Source of the DNA: an uncultured Collinsella sp.
GTDB taxonomy: Bacteria; Actinomycetota; Coriobacteriia; Coriobacteriales; Coriobacteriaceae
NCBI GenBank assembly: GCA_900757465.1
Contig: CAAENY010000083.1
Coordinates: 1-29,066, forward strand
Direction of reading: 5' to 3'
Length of the DNA stretch: 29,066 bases
Part shown: piece after piece, positions 7,664 through 17,977 of the stretch
Layout of the letters: each line of letters starts with the position of its first letter
Numbering within the stretch: the stretch's first letter is position 1
Program-made: the position numbers and the translations under genes
Notes under the pieces: model-generated
The model's input: the letters and a program-made list of their open reading frames with translations, nothing else
Told to the model about the DNA's origin: nothing
Database searches by the model: none

Positions 7664-8725
7664 ATGTCCAAAGCACTCGACCCCAAAGACACCTGCGTCC
7701 TCGTTACCGGTGGCGCCGGCTTTATCGGCTCGCACACCGTCGTTCAGCTGCTCGAGGGTGGCTACCAGGTCGTCATCGTCGATGATCTCTCCAACTCCAG
7801 CGCCGTCGCCGTCGACCGCGTCAAGACCATCGTGGGCGACGAGGCCGCCAAGAACCTCACCTTCTACGAGGCCAACGTGCTCGACCGCGATGCAATGAAC
7901 AAGATCTTCGATACCCATCAGATCGACCGCGTCATCCACTTCGCCGGTTTTAAGGCCGTCGGCGAGTCGGTGAGCAAGCCCGTCGAGTACTACCACAACA
8001 ACATCGAGAACACCCTGGTGCTCATCGACGTCATGCGCAGCCATGGCTGCAAGTCCATCATCTTCTCGAGCTCCTCGACCGTCTACGGCGACCCGGACAA
8101 CCCGCCCGTCACCGAGGAGGATCCTAAGAAGCCCGCGACCAACCCCTATGGTTGGACCAAGTGGATGATCGAGCAGATCCTTATGGACGTCCACACCGCC
8201 GACCCCGAGTGGGACGTCGTGCTGCTCCGTTATTTCAATCCCATCGGCGCCCATCCGTCGGGCCTGATCGGCGAGGATCCCAAGGGCATCCCCAACAACC
8301 TGGTGCCCTATGTCGCCCAGGTTGCCGTGGGCAAGCTCGAGGCCGTTCAGGTCTTTGGCAACGATTACCCCACCCCCGACGGCACCGGCGTGCGCGACTA
8401 CATCCACGTGTGCGATCTGGCCTCTGGTCACGTTGCCGCCCTTAACTGGATGAACGGCAAGACCGGCGTCGAGATCTTTAACCTGGGCACCGGCACCGGC
8501 ACCTCGGTACTCGAGGTCGTCGCCGCCTTCTCCAAGGCTTGTGGCAAGGAGCTGCCCTACGTGATCCGCGAGCGCCGCGCCGGCGACATCGCTGCCAACT
8601 GGTGCGATGCCTCCAAGGCCGAGCGTATGATGGGCTGGAAGGCCCAGTACGACATCGCGGACATGTGCCGCGATAGCTGGAACTGGCAGAGCCACAACCC
8701 CAATGGCTTCGCCGACGCCGAGTAG
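7664..8725 (+). CDS. galE: UDP-glucose 4-epimerase
   Basis: GalE interconverts UDP-galactose and UDP-glucose in the Leloir pathway and supplies UDP-galactose for surface polysaccharides. The 353-residue protein has the NAD-binding Rossmann motif TGGAGFIGSH (15-24). It also has the serine-rich strand IIFSSSSTVYGDP, and the catalytic Tyr162 and Lys166 in NPYGWTKWMIEQ, as in extended short-chain dehydrogenases. The typical YFNPIGAHPSGLIGEDP substrate loop and GTGVRDYIHVCDLA follow. ATG 7664 is preceded by TAGGAG. A strong terminator ends the unit, so galE is probably transcribed alone. Confidence 0.96.
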   Translation: MSKALDPKDTCVLVTGGAGFIGSHTVVQLLEGGYQVVIVDDLSNSSAVAVDRVKTIVGDEAAKNLTFYEANVLDRDAMNKIFDTHQIDRVIHFAGFKAVGESVSKPVEYYHNNIENTLVLIDVMRSHGCKSIIFSSSSTVYGDPDNPPVTEEDPKKPATNPYGWTKWMIEQILMDVHTADPEWDVVLLRYFNPIGAHPSGLIGEDPKGIPNNLVPYVAQVAVGKLEAVQVFGNDYPTPDGTGVRDYIHVCDLASGHVAALNWMNGKTGVEIFNLGTGTGTSVLEVVAAFSKACGKELPYVIRERRAGDIAANWCDASKAERMMGWKAQYDIADMCRDSWNWQSHNPNGFADAE

Positions 8726-8747
8726 CAAAAACCTACATACCGCTCTT

Positions 8748-8781
8748 GCCCCGATCTCACGTTGTGAGGTCGGGGCTTTTT
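8748..8781 (+). terminator. Intrinsic terminator of galE
   Basis: A 13-bp stem (GCCCCGATCTCAC / GTGAGGTCGGGGC, one wobble) with a GTT loop is followed by TTTTT. It begins 22 bases after the galE stop. Confidence 0.93.
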
Positions 8782-8833
8782 CATGGCATGTAACCATTCG
8801 CCGAAAATCGACCAACTTTTTTATCTTGCCTGT

Positions 8834-8860
8834 ACATGTTTAAACAACATGTTTTACAAT
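8834..8860 (+). promoter_or_regulatory. malQ promoter region with TTGTTTAAACAA-type operator
   Basis: ACATGTT-TAAAC-AACATGT (8834-8852) is a perfect 7-bp inverted repeat. Its core 8836-8847 matches the palindrome TTGTTTAAACAA at 11 of 12 bases. The -10 candidate TACAAT (8855-8860) follows at once, so a bound repressor would cover the -35/-10 spacer. The same motif occurs before the ABC importer, the TreR-like gene and the PTS-phosphatase gene. Confidence 0.65.
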
Positions 8861-8945
8861 AGGCGTATCGAATCAGAACATCGGAGGCGGACTGCACACC
8901 CATCGGCAGGCCGACCCCACAACAAGAAGGTTGGTGAGCGCATTC

Positions 8946-10451
8946 ATGGAGCGTGCAAGCGGCGTCCTCATGCCCGTCTCATCTCTGCCCGGACCATACG
9001 GAATCGGCGGCTTTGGTTGGAATGCCTACGACTTCGTCGATTTTCTCGCCTCGTGCAAACAACATTACTGGCAGATTCTGCCCCTTACGACGACCAGCTA
9101 TGGCGATTCGCCCTATCAGTCGTTCTCGGCCCGCGCAGGCAACCCCAACTTTATCGACTTTGCCGAGCTTATCGAGGCAGGGTATCTGGAGCAGCGCGAT
9201 ATCGATGGCGTGTATCTGGGATCCGACCCCAGCAATGTCGACTACGGTGCTATCTTTGGCGGCCGCCGTCAGATTCTCGACCGCGCCGCCGAGCGCTTTG
9301 CTGCCGACAAGCCAGCCGATTTCGATGACTTTATCCAGGCCAACGAGGACTGGCTCATCCCCTACTGTGAGTTCATGACCATCAAAGAGGAGTGCGGTCT
9401 CAAGGCATTTTGGGAGTGGCCCGCGGAGCTCCGCACCCGCGGCGAGGCTTCCGCCAAGGTCTGCGCCGACCATCCGGCGCGTATGCTCTACCACCAGATG
9501 ACACAGTACTTCTTCGATCGCCAGTGGAGCCGCCTCAAGGCCTATGCCAACGAGCGCGACATTCTCATCATCGGCGACCTGCCCATCTACGTCTCGCGTG
9601 ACTCCGTCGAGATGTGGGCGACGCCTGAGCTCTTTAAGATCGACGCCGCCGGCAATCCCGTGAGCGTCGCCGGCACGCCGCCCGACCAGTTCTCGGCCAC
9701 CGGCCAGTACTGGGGCAACCCCATCTACGACTGGGACGCCATGGAGTCCGACGGCTTCTCCTGGTGGGAGGGCCGCATTCGCGCCGCCCTCGACATGTAC
9801 GACGTCATCCGCCTGGATCACTTCCGCGGCTTCGAGGCCTATTGGGAGGTGCCGTTCTCCTCGCCCGATTCGTCCTACGGTTCGTGGACGCAGGGTCCCG
9901 GCCTCAAGTTCTTCAAGACGCTCGAGGAAAGGCTCGGCACGCTGCCCATCATCGCCGAGGACCTGGGCTTCCTCACCCCCGGCGTCATCGACATGCGCGA
10001 CAACTCGGGCTTCCCCGGCATGAAGATCCTGCAGTTTGCCTTTGAGGGCACCAACTCGTACTACCTGCCGCACAACTACATTGCCAACACCGTCGCCTAT
10101 GTGGGCACCCACGACAACGAGACGGCGCGCGGTTGGTTTGAGGGAACGGCCACCCCGCGTCAGCGCGAGCAGGCAGCCCTGTACACCCATCAGCAGGCCG
10201 GCGAACCCATGGCAGATGCACTCAATCGCACCATCGCCGCCAGCGTGAGCGACACGTGCATCTACACCATGCAGGACCTGCTCAACTTGGGCAACGAGGC
10301 GCGCATCAACACCCCTGCCACGCTGGGCGGCAACTGGACCTGGCGCATGCTCGACGGCGCCATCACCCGCGAGCTCGAGCACAAACTCACCGACTGGACC
10401 GAGACCTACTTCCGCATACCGTCGGAAGCCGAAATCGAGCTTCCTCAATAG
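8946..10451 (+). CDS. malQ: 4-alpha-glucanotransferase (amylomaltase)
   Basis: MalQ transfers maltosyl or longer dextrinyl units between alpha-1,4-glucans, releasing glucose and making chains long enough for the phosphorylase. The GH77 signature runs from RASGVLMPVSSLPGPYGIGGFG through WQILPLTTTSYGDSPYQSFSA. The nucleophile is Asp291 in VIRLDHFRG, the acid/base Glu338 in IIAEDLGFLTPGV, and Asp390 lies in YVGTHDNET. At 501 residues it is the usual bacterial length. I chose ATG 8946 because the match to family starts begins there and GGTGAG lies 7 bases upstream; GTG 8934 and TTG 8931 are in-frame alternatives. glgP follows, and a TreR-type operator overlaps the promoter. Confidence 0.95.
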   Translation: MERASGVLMPVSSLPGPYGIGGFGWNAYDFVDFLASCKQHYWQILPLTTTSYGDSPYQSFSARAGNPNFIDFAELIEAGYLEQRDIDGVYLGSDPSNVDYGAIFGGRRQILDRAAERFAADKPADFDDFIQANEDWLIPYCEFMTIKEECGLKAFWEWPAELRTRGEASAKVCADHPARMLYHQMTQYFFDRQWSRLKAYANERDILIIGDLPIYVSRDSVEMWATPELFKIDAAGNPVSVAGTPPDQFSATGQYWGNPIYDWDAMESDGFSWWEGRIRAALDMYDVIRLDHFRGFEAYWEVPFSSPDSSYGSWTQGPGLKFFKTLEERLGTLPIIAEDLGFLTPGVIDMRDNSGFPGMKILQFAFEGTNSYYLPHNYIANTVAYVGTHDNETARGWFEGTATPRQREQAALYTHQQAGEPMADALNRTIAASVSDTCIYTMQDLLNLGNEARINTPATLGGNWTWRMLDGAITRELEHKLTDWTETYFRIPSEAEIELPQ

Positions 10452-10499
10452 GAGCTACCGCGCCCGACCCCTCCCCACCGTGCGGACGCGCTTGCTTTT

Positions 10500-10537
10500 C
10501 CCGCGCGAGGCCACCCCAATCCCCTCGCGCGGGCTTC
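10500..10537 (+). terminator. Hairpin between malQ and glgP
   Basis: An 11-bp perfect stem (CCCGCGCGAGG / CCTCGCGCGGG) with a 12-base loop and a CTTCTT tail lies 48 bases after the malQ stop. The weak T run suggests partial termination or mRNA processing, so glgP may be partly co-transcribed with malQ. Confidence 0.6.
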
Positions 10538-10579
10538 TTATGAATTGCAGACATGAAACAACCCATCACAGGAGAAAAC

Positions 10580-12847
<2,268 letters not shown>

Positions 12848-12878
12848 TTTCGCTTCCCTTACCCATCCTCTTGAGAAG

Positions 12879-12908
12879 CGGAGTCGTGGCAACACGGCTC
12901 CGTTTTTT
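12879..12908 (+). terminator. Intrinsic terminator of glgP
   Basis: A 10-bp stem (CGGAGTCGTG / CACGGCTCCG, one wobble) with a GCAA tetraloop is followed by TTTTTT. Confidence 0.95.
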
Positions 12909-12948
12909 GTGCCCGCACGTTACCCTGTGACCCGACTCGACCAAACAA

Positions 12949-13163
12949 TCTCGATCTGTAACAGCTACTCGGTAAAAACGGCCCCAGCTGTTACAGATTG
13001 AGACATACCGGCCCCTTCCCTTGGATTTATCTCAATCTGTAACATCCAGCAGCTGAAATTCACCTTTGGTGTTACAGATTTAGATGAAATGGTTAGCTCA
13101 GCGGAACCGTCTCGATCTGTAACACCTAGCGTCCGAAATCGGCCCTACCCGTTACAGATCGAG
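12949..13163. repeat. Three tandem inverted-repeat units with about 80-bp period
   Basis: Left arms of the form TCTCGATCTGTAACA start at 12949, 13029 and 13110. Matching right arms (TGTTACAGATCGAGA type) start at 12986, 13070 and 13151. The first unit has 18-bp arms with one wobble, the second 16-bp arms with one mismatch, and the third 13-bp perfect arms. The 19-27-base loops differ but share a GAAAT/AAAACGGCCC-like centre. The array sits between two convergent genes, after the glgP terminator and before the ABC-operon terminator, so it is not a promoter. Confidence 0.9.
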
Positions 13164-13197
13164 GCAAACGACCGGCCAGACAACCCCAACACAAAGA

Positions 13198-13236
13198 AAG
13201 GCTCCCCTCTCGCCCAGTGGACGGGAGGGGAGCCTT
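13198..13236 (-). terminator. Terminator of the ABC transporter operon
   Basis: On the minus strand an AAGGCTCCCCTC / GAGGGGAGCCTT stem is extended by partly paired inner bases and followed by TTTCTTTG. It lies about 70 bases past the ATPase stop codon. Confidence 0.85.
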
Positions 13237-13304
13237 ATATGTGACCGCGGCAAAAGGATGGCAATACCGCAGTCGCCCAAAGGGAGGGCCTGGATGCACC
13301 GGGC

Positions 13305-14504
13305 CTAGATAAGGTTCTTGCCAGAGACCTTATCGAAGAGGTGGGTCGCGTTCTTCTCGAACTTGAACCAGATGGTGTCGCCAGCCTTGAGCGCGCCCTT
13401 GGCCTCGAGGTCGACGACGGGGATAATCAGGACAAACTGGCCGTCGGGAGCGGTCACGTGGACATGCTCGGTCGAGCCCATGAGCTCGGTCACCTCGACG
13501 GTACCCTGAAGCGCACCCTCCTCGCCCTTATCGGCAAGCAGGATCTGCTCGGGACGCACGCCGGCCGTAATCTCCTTCACGTCGCCGCCGTCCCAGTTGA
13601 GGGCAAGCTGAGCGCAAGTCTCGGGGGCGAGCGCCACGTTCATATCCTCGGTCTTGACGGTAAAGCCGTTGCCCGAGCGCACCAGCTGGGCATCGAAGAA
13701 GTTCATCTGCGGCACGCCGATGAAGCCGGCGACGAAGATGTTCGCGGGATGGTTGAAGACCTCCTGCGGCGTGGCGATCTGCTGGACAACGCCGTCCTTC
13801 ATGACCACGATGCGGTCGCCAAGGGTCATGGCCTCGGTCTGGTCGTGAGTAACGTAGATGAAGGTGCCCTTGATCTCGTGACGCAGCTTAATGAGCTCGG
13901 CACGCATCTGGTTACGCAGCTTGGCGTCCAGGTTGGACAGCGGCTCGTCCATCAGGAAGACCTTGGGATCACGCACGATGGCGCGGCCGATAGCGACACG
14001 CTGGCGCTGGCCGCCCGAAAGCGCCTTGGGCTTACGGTCGAGGTACTGGGTAATGCCCAGAATCTCGGCCGCAGAGCGAACCTTACGGTCGATTTCGTCT
14101 TTGGGGACCTTCTTGAGCTCAAGCGTAAACGCCATGTTCTCGTACACCGTCATATTGGGGTACAGAGCATAGCTCTGGAACACCATGGCGATGTCGCGGT
14201 CCTTGGGAGCGACGTCGTTGACGCGCTTGCCATCGATGAGGACATCGCCCGAGGTGATGTCCTCCAGGCCGGCGATCATGCGCATCGTCGTGGACTTACC
14301 GCAGCCAGACGGGCCAACGAGAACGATGAACTCCTGGTCGTGAACGGTGAGGTTGAAGTCCTCTACAGCGAGCACACCGTCCTCGGTAACCTTGAGGTTG
14401 TGCTTCTTCTCCTCGGTCTTCTTCTTTTTGCCAAAGAAGCCCTTCTTTTTTGACTCGTTGTTGGGATACACCTTCTGAACATGTTTGAGAACGATCTCGG
14501 CCAT
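13305..14504 (-). CDS. msmK: Sugar ABC transporter ATPase (MsmK/UgpC/MalK family)
   Basis: The ATP-hydrolysing subunit of a carbohydrate importer; it sits on the cytoplasmic face and pairs with the two permeases encoded upstream. Walker A is GPSGCGKST (64-72), the signature LSGGQRQR (162-169), Walker B VFLMDEP with catalytic Glu187, and the switch histidine His220 in YVTHDQTEAM. The C-terminal TOBE/regulatory domain includes ITAGVRPEQILL. At 399 residues it is a little long. An unusual lysine-rich segment (residues 19-34, KKKGFFGKKKKTEEKK) is inserted before Walker A. ATG 14504 follows AAAGGTAGAG. It is the last gene of the operon. Such ATPases can serve several importers, so the symbol marks family rather than substrate. 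Confidence 0.93.
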   Translation of the reverse strand: MAEIVLKHVQKVYPNNESKKKGFFGKKKKTEEKKHNLKVTEDGVLAVEDFNLTVHDQEFIVLVGPSGCGKSTTMRMIAGLEDITSGDVLIDGKRVNDVAPKDRDIAMVFQSYALYPNMTVYENMAFTLELKKVPKDEIDRKVRSAAEILGITQYLDRKPKALSGGQRQRVAIGRAIVRDPKVFLMDEPLSNLDAKLRNQMRAELIKLRHEIKGTFIYVTHDQTEAMTLGDRIVVMKDGVVQQIATPQEVFNHPANIFVAGFIGVPQMNFFDAQLVRSGNGFTVKTEDMNVALAPETCAQLALNWDGGDVKEITAGVRPEQILLADKGEEGALQGTVEVTELMGSTEHVHVTAPDGQFVLIIPVVDLEAKGALKAGDTIWFKFEKNATHLFDKVSGKNLI

Positions 14505-14522
14505 GTCTCTACCTTTCGATAT

Positions 14523-14547
14523 GCGGCGCCACGCTGAGGGGCGCCGC
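14523..14547 (-). other. Hairpin between second permease and ATPase genes
   Basis: GCGGCGCC (14523-14530) and GGCGCCGC (14540-14547) form a perfect 8-bp stem with no T run, inside the 68-bp gap before the ATPase gene. It may protect or separate mRNA segments. Confidence 0.6.
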
Positions 14548-14572
14548 AGAAACTTGCAAAACAGTTACGGCA

Positions 14573-15412
14573 TCAGCCCTTGACGGCACCTGCCACCACG
14601 CCGTCGATGATGTACTTCTGGCAGAAGATGTACATGATGACGATGGGGATGACGACCATCATGATGCAGGCCATCATGGGGCCGAGCTCGACGTGGCCAT
14701 AGCCGCCGCGGAAGTACTGTATCAAGATAGGAATGGTCTTGTACTTGGTGGAGTCGAGCGTAAGGTAGGGCAGCAGGTAGTCGTTCCAGACCCACATGGT
14801 CTCGAGAATGCCGACCGAAAGATAGGTGGGCTTCATGATGGGAAGGACGATCTTAAAGAACACCTGGACCGGGTTGCAGCCGTCAATCATGGCCGCCTCC
14901 TCGATCTCGAGCGGGATGTTCTTTACAAAGCCGGCGAACATAAAGACCGCCAGGCCCGCGCCAAAGCCCAGATAGATAAAGCAGATGTTGAACGGCGTAT
15001 TAAAGCCGATGCGGTCCGCCAAATTGGACAGCGTGAACATGAGCATCTGGAACGGTACGACCATCGAGAACACGAACAGGTAATAGAAGAAGTTCGAGAT
15101 CTTGTTGTTGACACGAACCACGTACCAAGCGCACATGGAGCAGCACACCAAGATCAGCACGACCGACGTGACCGTGATGATGAGCGAATACATAAACGCC
15201 GAGGCAAAACCCTGCTCGTTTAAGGCATGCACGTAGTTTGCAAAGCCGTTGAACGTCTCGGGCGTGAGCAGATCGAACGCCGTGGTGGTGCTGATTGCGG
15301 TCCCCTTCTTAAAGGAATTGAGCGCAATCATGAACACAGGGTAGATCCACGCGAGCGACAGGATCGTAAAGAAAATCGAGAGCGCGCGGTTGATAGCCTT
15401 ATCGCGTTTCAT
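14573..15412 (-). CDS. Sugar ABC transporter permease, MalG type
   Basis: A 279-residue inner-membrane protein with about six transmembrane segments. The coupling-loop EAA motif, EEAAMIDGCNPVQVFFKIVLPIMKP, sits in the usual place about 85-110 residues from the C-terminus and docks on the ATPase. The N-terminus (INRALSIFFTILSLAWIYPVFMIALNSFKKG) and end (YIIDGVVAGAVKG) match MalG-type (COG0395) permeases. ATG 15412 overlaps the stop of the upstream permease by one base (TAATG), so the two are translationally coupled. The specificity cannot be read directly, but the operator sites upstream of the operon suggest alpha-glucosides. Confidence 0.94.
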   Translation of the reverse strand: MKRDKAINRALSIFFTILSLAWIYPVFMIALNSFKKGTAISTTTAFDLLTPETFNGFANYVHALNEQGFASAFMYSLIITVTSVVLILVCCSMCAWYVVRVNNKISNFFYYLFVFSMVVPFQMLMFTLSNLADRIGFNTPFNICFIYLGFGAGLAVFMFAGFVKNIPLEIEEAAMIDGCNPVQVFFKIVLPIMKPTYLSVGILETMWVWNDYLLPYLTLDSTKYKTIPILIQYFRGGYGHVELGPMMACIMMVVIPIVIMYIFCQKYIIDGVVAGAVKG

Positions 15413-16266
15413 TACTGCTGCACCTCCTTGGACCTCGTGGCCTTAAGCTGGATCATGGAAATAGCGACAACCAGGATGCAGAAGATGACTGCCTTGGCCT
15501 GGCCAATGCCCTGCCATGCGATGCCGGCACGCGAATAGAACGTGTTGTAGATGTTCAGGGCGAGCATCTCGGTGGAGTGCGCGGGGGCGCCACCGGTAAG
15601 GGCGAGGTTCTGGTCGAACAGCTTAAAGCCGTTGGTGATGGACAGGAACAGGCAGATGGTAATCGTCGGCATCAGGTTAGGGATCTTAACCTTCCAAAAC
15701 GTCTGCCATGCCGTGGCGCCGTCGACCTTGGCGGCCTCGATGTAGTCGGACGGAATGGACTGCAGACCGGCGATGTAGATGATCATCATGTAGCCGACCT
15801 GCTGCCACAGGGTCAGGATGATAAGGCCCCAGAAGCCAGCAGCGGAGTTAAGGGCGATGAGCTGAGCGCCCACGTTGGAGAGCAGGCAGTTGATCAGAAT
15901 CTGCCAAATGTAGCCCAGCACGATGCCGCCGATCAGGTTAGGCATAAAGAAGATCGTGCGGAAGATGTTGGTGCCCTTGAGCGCCTTGCGGGTGAGCGCC
16001 TGCGCGATGGCGAGAGCGATCACGTTGATGAGCACCGTCGACAGGAAGGCAAACGCCACGGTAAAGAAGAACGACGTGGAGAACTGCGGGTCCGTCAACG
16101 CGCGCATATAATTCTCGATACCGACGAAGTGCGCGTTATTGATGGTAATAAACTGGCAGAACGAGAGATAGAAACCCTGGATAAAGGGGATCACGAACCC
16201 GATCATAAACGCCAGGCACGTGGGCAGCATAAAGAGCGGCCACCAGCGCTTGAGTGCTTTGCCCAT
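15412..16266 (-). CDS. Sugar ABC transporter permease, MalF type
   Basis: A 284-residue membrane protein with about six transmembrane helices. The first is LFMLPTCLAFMIGFVIPFIQGFYLSF. The EAA coupling motif is YIEAAKVDGATAWQTFWKVKIPNLMPT. It is a MalF/UgpA-type (COG1175) permease and forms the heterodimeric pore with the following gene. The start ATG 16266 is preceded by GAAAGGACC. It is separated from the binding-protein gene by 88 bp containing a strong hairpin, which probably lowers its expression relative to the binding protein. Confidence 0.94.
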   Translation of the reverse strand: MGKALKRWWPLFMLPTCLAFMIGFVIPFIQGFYLSFCQFITINNAHFVGIENYMRALTDPQFSTSFFFTVAFAFLSTVLINVIALAIAQALTRKALKGTNIFRTIFFMPNLIGGIVLGYIWQILINCLLSNVGAQLIALNSAAGFWGLIILTLWQQVGYMMIIYIAGLQSIPSDYIEAAKVDGATAWQTFWKVKIPNLMPTITICLFLSITNGFKLFDQNLALTGGAPAHSTEMLALNIYNTFYSRAGIAWQGIGQAKAVIFCILVVAISMIQLKATRSKEVQQ

Positions 16267-16286
16267 AGAAGGGTCCTTTCAATATG

Positions 16287-16323
16287 CAGGGGGCGGGCAA
16301 ACCAACGTCTGCCCGCCCCCCTG
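16287..16323 (-). other. Strong intra-operon hairpin after the binding-protein gene
   Basis: CAGGGGGCGGGCA (16287-16299) pairs with TGCCCGCCCCCCTG (16310-16323) with one bulge and a 10-base loop. There is no T run on the minus strand. Hairpins like this between binding-protein and permease genes often stabilise the upstream mRNA and so raise binding-protein levels. Confidence 0.75.
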
Positions 16324-16354
16324 TCGCTAATCAGATAGCTTGGGCAGCAACTAC

Positions 16355-17671
16355 TTACTCGGAAGCAGCTTTCTCGGTCTTCCAACCATCGACGAAGGCG
16401 TTCTTGACGCCGTCCCACTTGGTGTTGTCGGCAGCATAAGCGATGAGAGCCTGCTTGAGGTTCTTCTTCCACTCCTCAGAGGGGATGTAGACGAAGTCCC
16501 AAGCGACGGTCTTCTTGCCGTCCTTGGCCATGGCAACGGCCTGCTGCGAGAAGACGTTGTTGGTGTCCTTGGCGCTCTTGAACGGGGCGGTCAGACCCAT
16601 CTTGTCGGCGATAATCGAGGTGGCGGTGTCAGAGGTGACGCACCAGTACATGAAGTCCTCGGTGGCCTTCTGGGCATCCTCGGAAGCCTGGGAGCTCACG
16701 CACCAGTAGTTCTCGCCGCCGGAGCACAGGCCCTGGTTCTCCTCGCCATCGACGCCGATGTAGATCGGCAGCATGCCGAGCTGGTCGTCGGTCATACCAG
16801 CCTTGGTGAGGTCGGCGTAGGCCCAAGAGCCGTTCTGATAGAAGACGGTCTTGCCGGTTGCGAACTCGTTGGTGGCGTCGTCGCCGGTCTTGGAGGCAAG
16901 CTGCGAAGGATCGCAGGTGGAGTCGGTGATGTACAGGTCGAAGATCTGCTTAAAGTTGTCGAGATACTCGCCCTTGATCTCGTCGTCCTCCTGGTTGTGC
17001 TCCTTCTCGAACTCGTAGTAGAGCGGGAGGTTGGCGAGGTGGGTGGTGTAACGCCAGCTGGAGGAGTCGTCCATGCCGGCGGAAGTGAAGGCACCGTCAA
17101 TGCCGAGCTCGTCCTTGCGGGCCTGGATGTCATCGGCGCAAGCCTTCAGCTTGTCGAAGGAGTTGATGTCCTCGGCCTTGTAGCCAGCCTTCTCGAGCAG
17201 CTGCTTGTTGTAGATGATGCCGTAGCTCTCCTGGACCCAGTCGATGCCCAGATCCTTACCGTCGGACTGCAGCGCCAGGGAGTCGTCGATGAGCTCACCG
17301 CGGACCTTGGTGTCGGACAGATCGGCGCAGTAGTCCTTCCAGTTCTTAAGGCCGGTGGGGCCGTTGACCTGGAACAGCGTCGGAGCGGAGCTCTTGGACA
17401 TCTCGGACTTGAGCTTCTCCTCGTAGGTGTTGGAGGCGGCGGTCACGATCTTGACCTCGACGCCCTTCTCCTTCTTATAGGCCTTGGCGATCTCCTTCCA
17501 CTCCTTGTCGACCTCGGGCTTGAATTGGAGGAAGTAGACCTCGGCAGCGTCACCAGAAGCAGCAGAGCCGGAGCCGGCGGAGCCGCCGCAGCCCACGAGA
17601 CCCAGACCAAGAACCGCAGCCGCGGAACCAGCAAAGCCCAGGAACTGCCTTCTGCTCATTTCGTTCTTCAT
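16355..17671 (-). CDS. Sugar ABC transporter substrate-binding lipoprotein
   Basis: A 438-residue extracytoplasmic solute-binding protein of family 1 (COG1653). The N-terminus combines a twin-arginine motif (MSRRQFLGFAG) with a lipobox (LGLVGC, Cys28), so it is probably exported folded and lipid-anchored. A Gly/Ser linker precedes the domain beginning AAEVYFLQFKPEVDKEWKEIAKAYKKEKGVEVKIVT. Ligand-site segments such as WVQESYGIIYNKQLLEKAGY and FYQNGSWAYADL are typical. I chose ATG 17671 because AAAGGGTGG lies just upstream; ATG 17689 is an upstream alternative without support. First gene of the importer operon. Two TTGTTTAAACAA-type sites lie upstream, one touching the predicted start of transcription. 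Confidence 0.94.
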   Translation of the reverse strand: MKNEMSRRQFLGFAGSAAAVLGLGLVGCGGSAGSGSAASGDAAEVYFLQFKPEVDKEWKEIAKAYKKEKGVEVKIVTAASNTYEEKLKSEMSKSSAPTLFQVNGPTGLKNWKDYCADLSDTKVRGELIDDSLALQSDGKDLGIDWVQESYGIIYNKQLLEKAGYKAEDINSFDKLKACADDIQARKDELGIDGAFTSAGMDDSSSWRYTTHLANLPLYYEFEKEHNQEDDEIKGEYLDNFKQIFDLYITDSTCDPSQLASKTGDDATNEFATGKTVFYQNGSWAYADLTKAGMTDDQLGMLPIYIGVDGEENQGLCSGGENYWCVSSQASEDAQKATEDFMYWCVTSDTATSIIADKMGLTAPFKSAKDTNNVFSQQAVAMAKDGKKTVAWDFVYIPSEEWKKNLKQALIAYAADNTKWDGVKNAFVDGWKTEKAASE

Positions 17672-17779
17672 TACAATCCACCCTTTCACACCGTGGCGGC
17701 ACCCTTTGCCGCCGCCTTCGGAGATTGGCTCGGGGACTTTGCCCCTTTTGCTGATTTGTACGATACGCTATTTGGCTAG

Positions 17780-17797
17780 TTGTTTGAACAAGTATTA
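17780..17797 (-). promoter_or_regulatory. Promoter -10 and operator of the ABC importer operon
   Basis: On the minus strand TAATAC (17792-17797) is a good -10. The palindrome TTGTTTGAACAA (17780-17791; 11 of 12 to TTGTTTAAACAA) follows immediately, covering the transcription start. The -35 is weak. Confidence 0.6.
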
Positions 17798-17854
17798 CTA
17801 GAGCGGTAGAAAAACTTCGGTGAACGGTAATTTCAACTTGATACTTGACAAGTT

Positions 17855-17866
17855 TTGTATAAACAA
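17855..17866. promoter_or_regulatory. Second TTGTTTAAACAA-type operator upstream of the ABC operon
   Basis: TTGTATAAACAA matches the palindrome at 11 of 12 bases. It lies 64 bases from the downstream operator centre and could allow a looped repressor complex or control a second start. Confidence 0.55.
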
Positions 17867-17884
17867 TTATCTGTTATCGAATGC

Positions 17885-17949
17885 AGAGAAAACGCCCGAT
17901 CAAGCCGATGCATCGTCGGTTTGACCGGGCGTTTTCTCTTTGAGGGCTT
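17885..17949 (-). terminator. Terminator of the TreR-like gene
   Basis: Arms AGAGAAAACGCCCG (17885-17898) and CGGGCGTTTTCTCT (17936-17949) are fully complementary, with further partial pairing inside. The GTTTTCTC tails work on both strands. It separates the regulator from the ABC operon. Confidence 0.85.
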
Positions 17950-17977
17950 GAGTCTCGTCAGGCTGCGAGCTAGCCGG

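Noticed and set aside
8979..10448. Minus-strand 489-codon frame opposite malQ
   Set aside because: Antisense shadow of a gene with intact GH77 catalytic residues.
12949..13163. CRISPR-like array
   Set aside because: The repeats alternate in orientation and pair as hairpins, there are only three units, and no cas genes are present.
16340..17779. Plus-strand 479-codon open frame opposite the binding-protein gene
   Set aside because: Leu/Val/Gly-rich antisense shadow; the minus-strand lipoprotein has clear signal, lipobox and family motifs.
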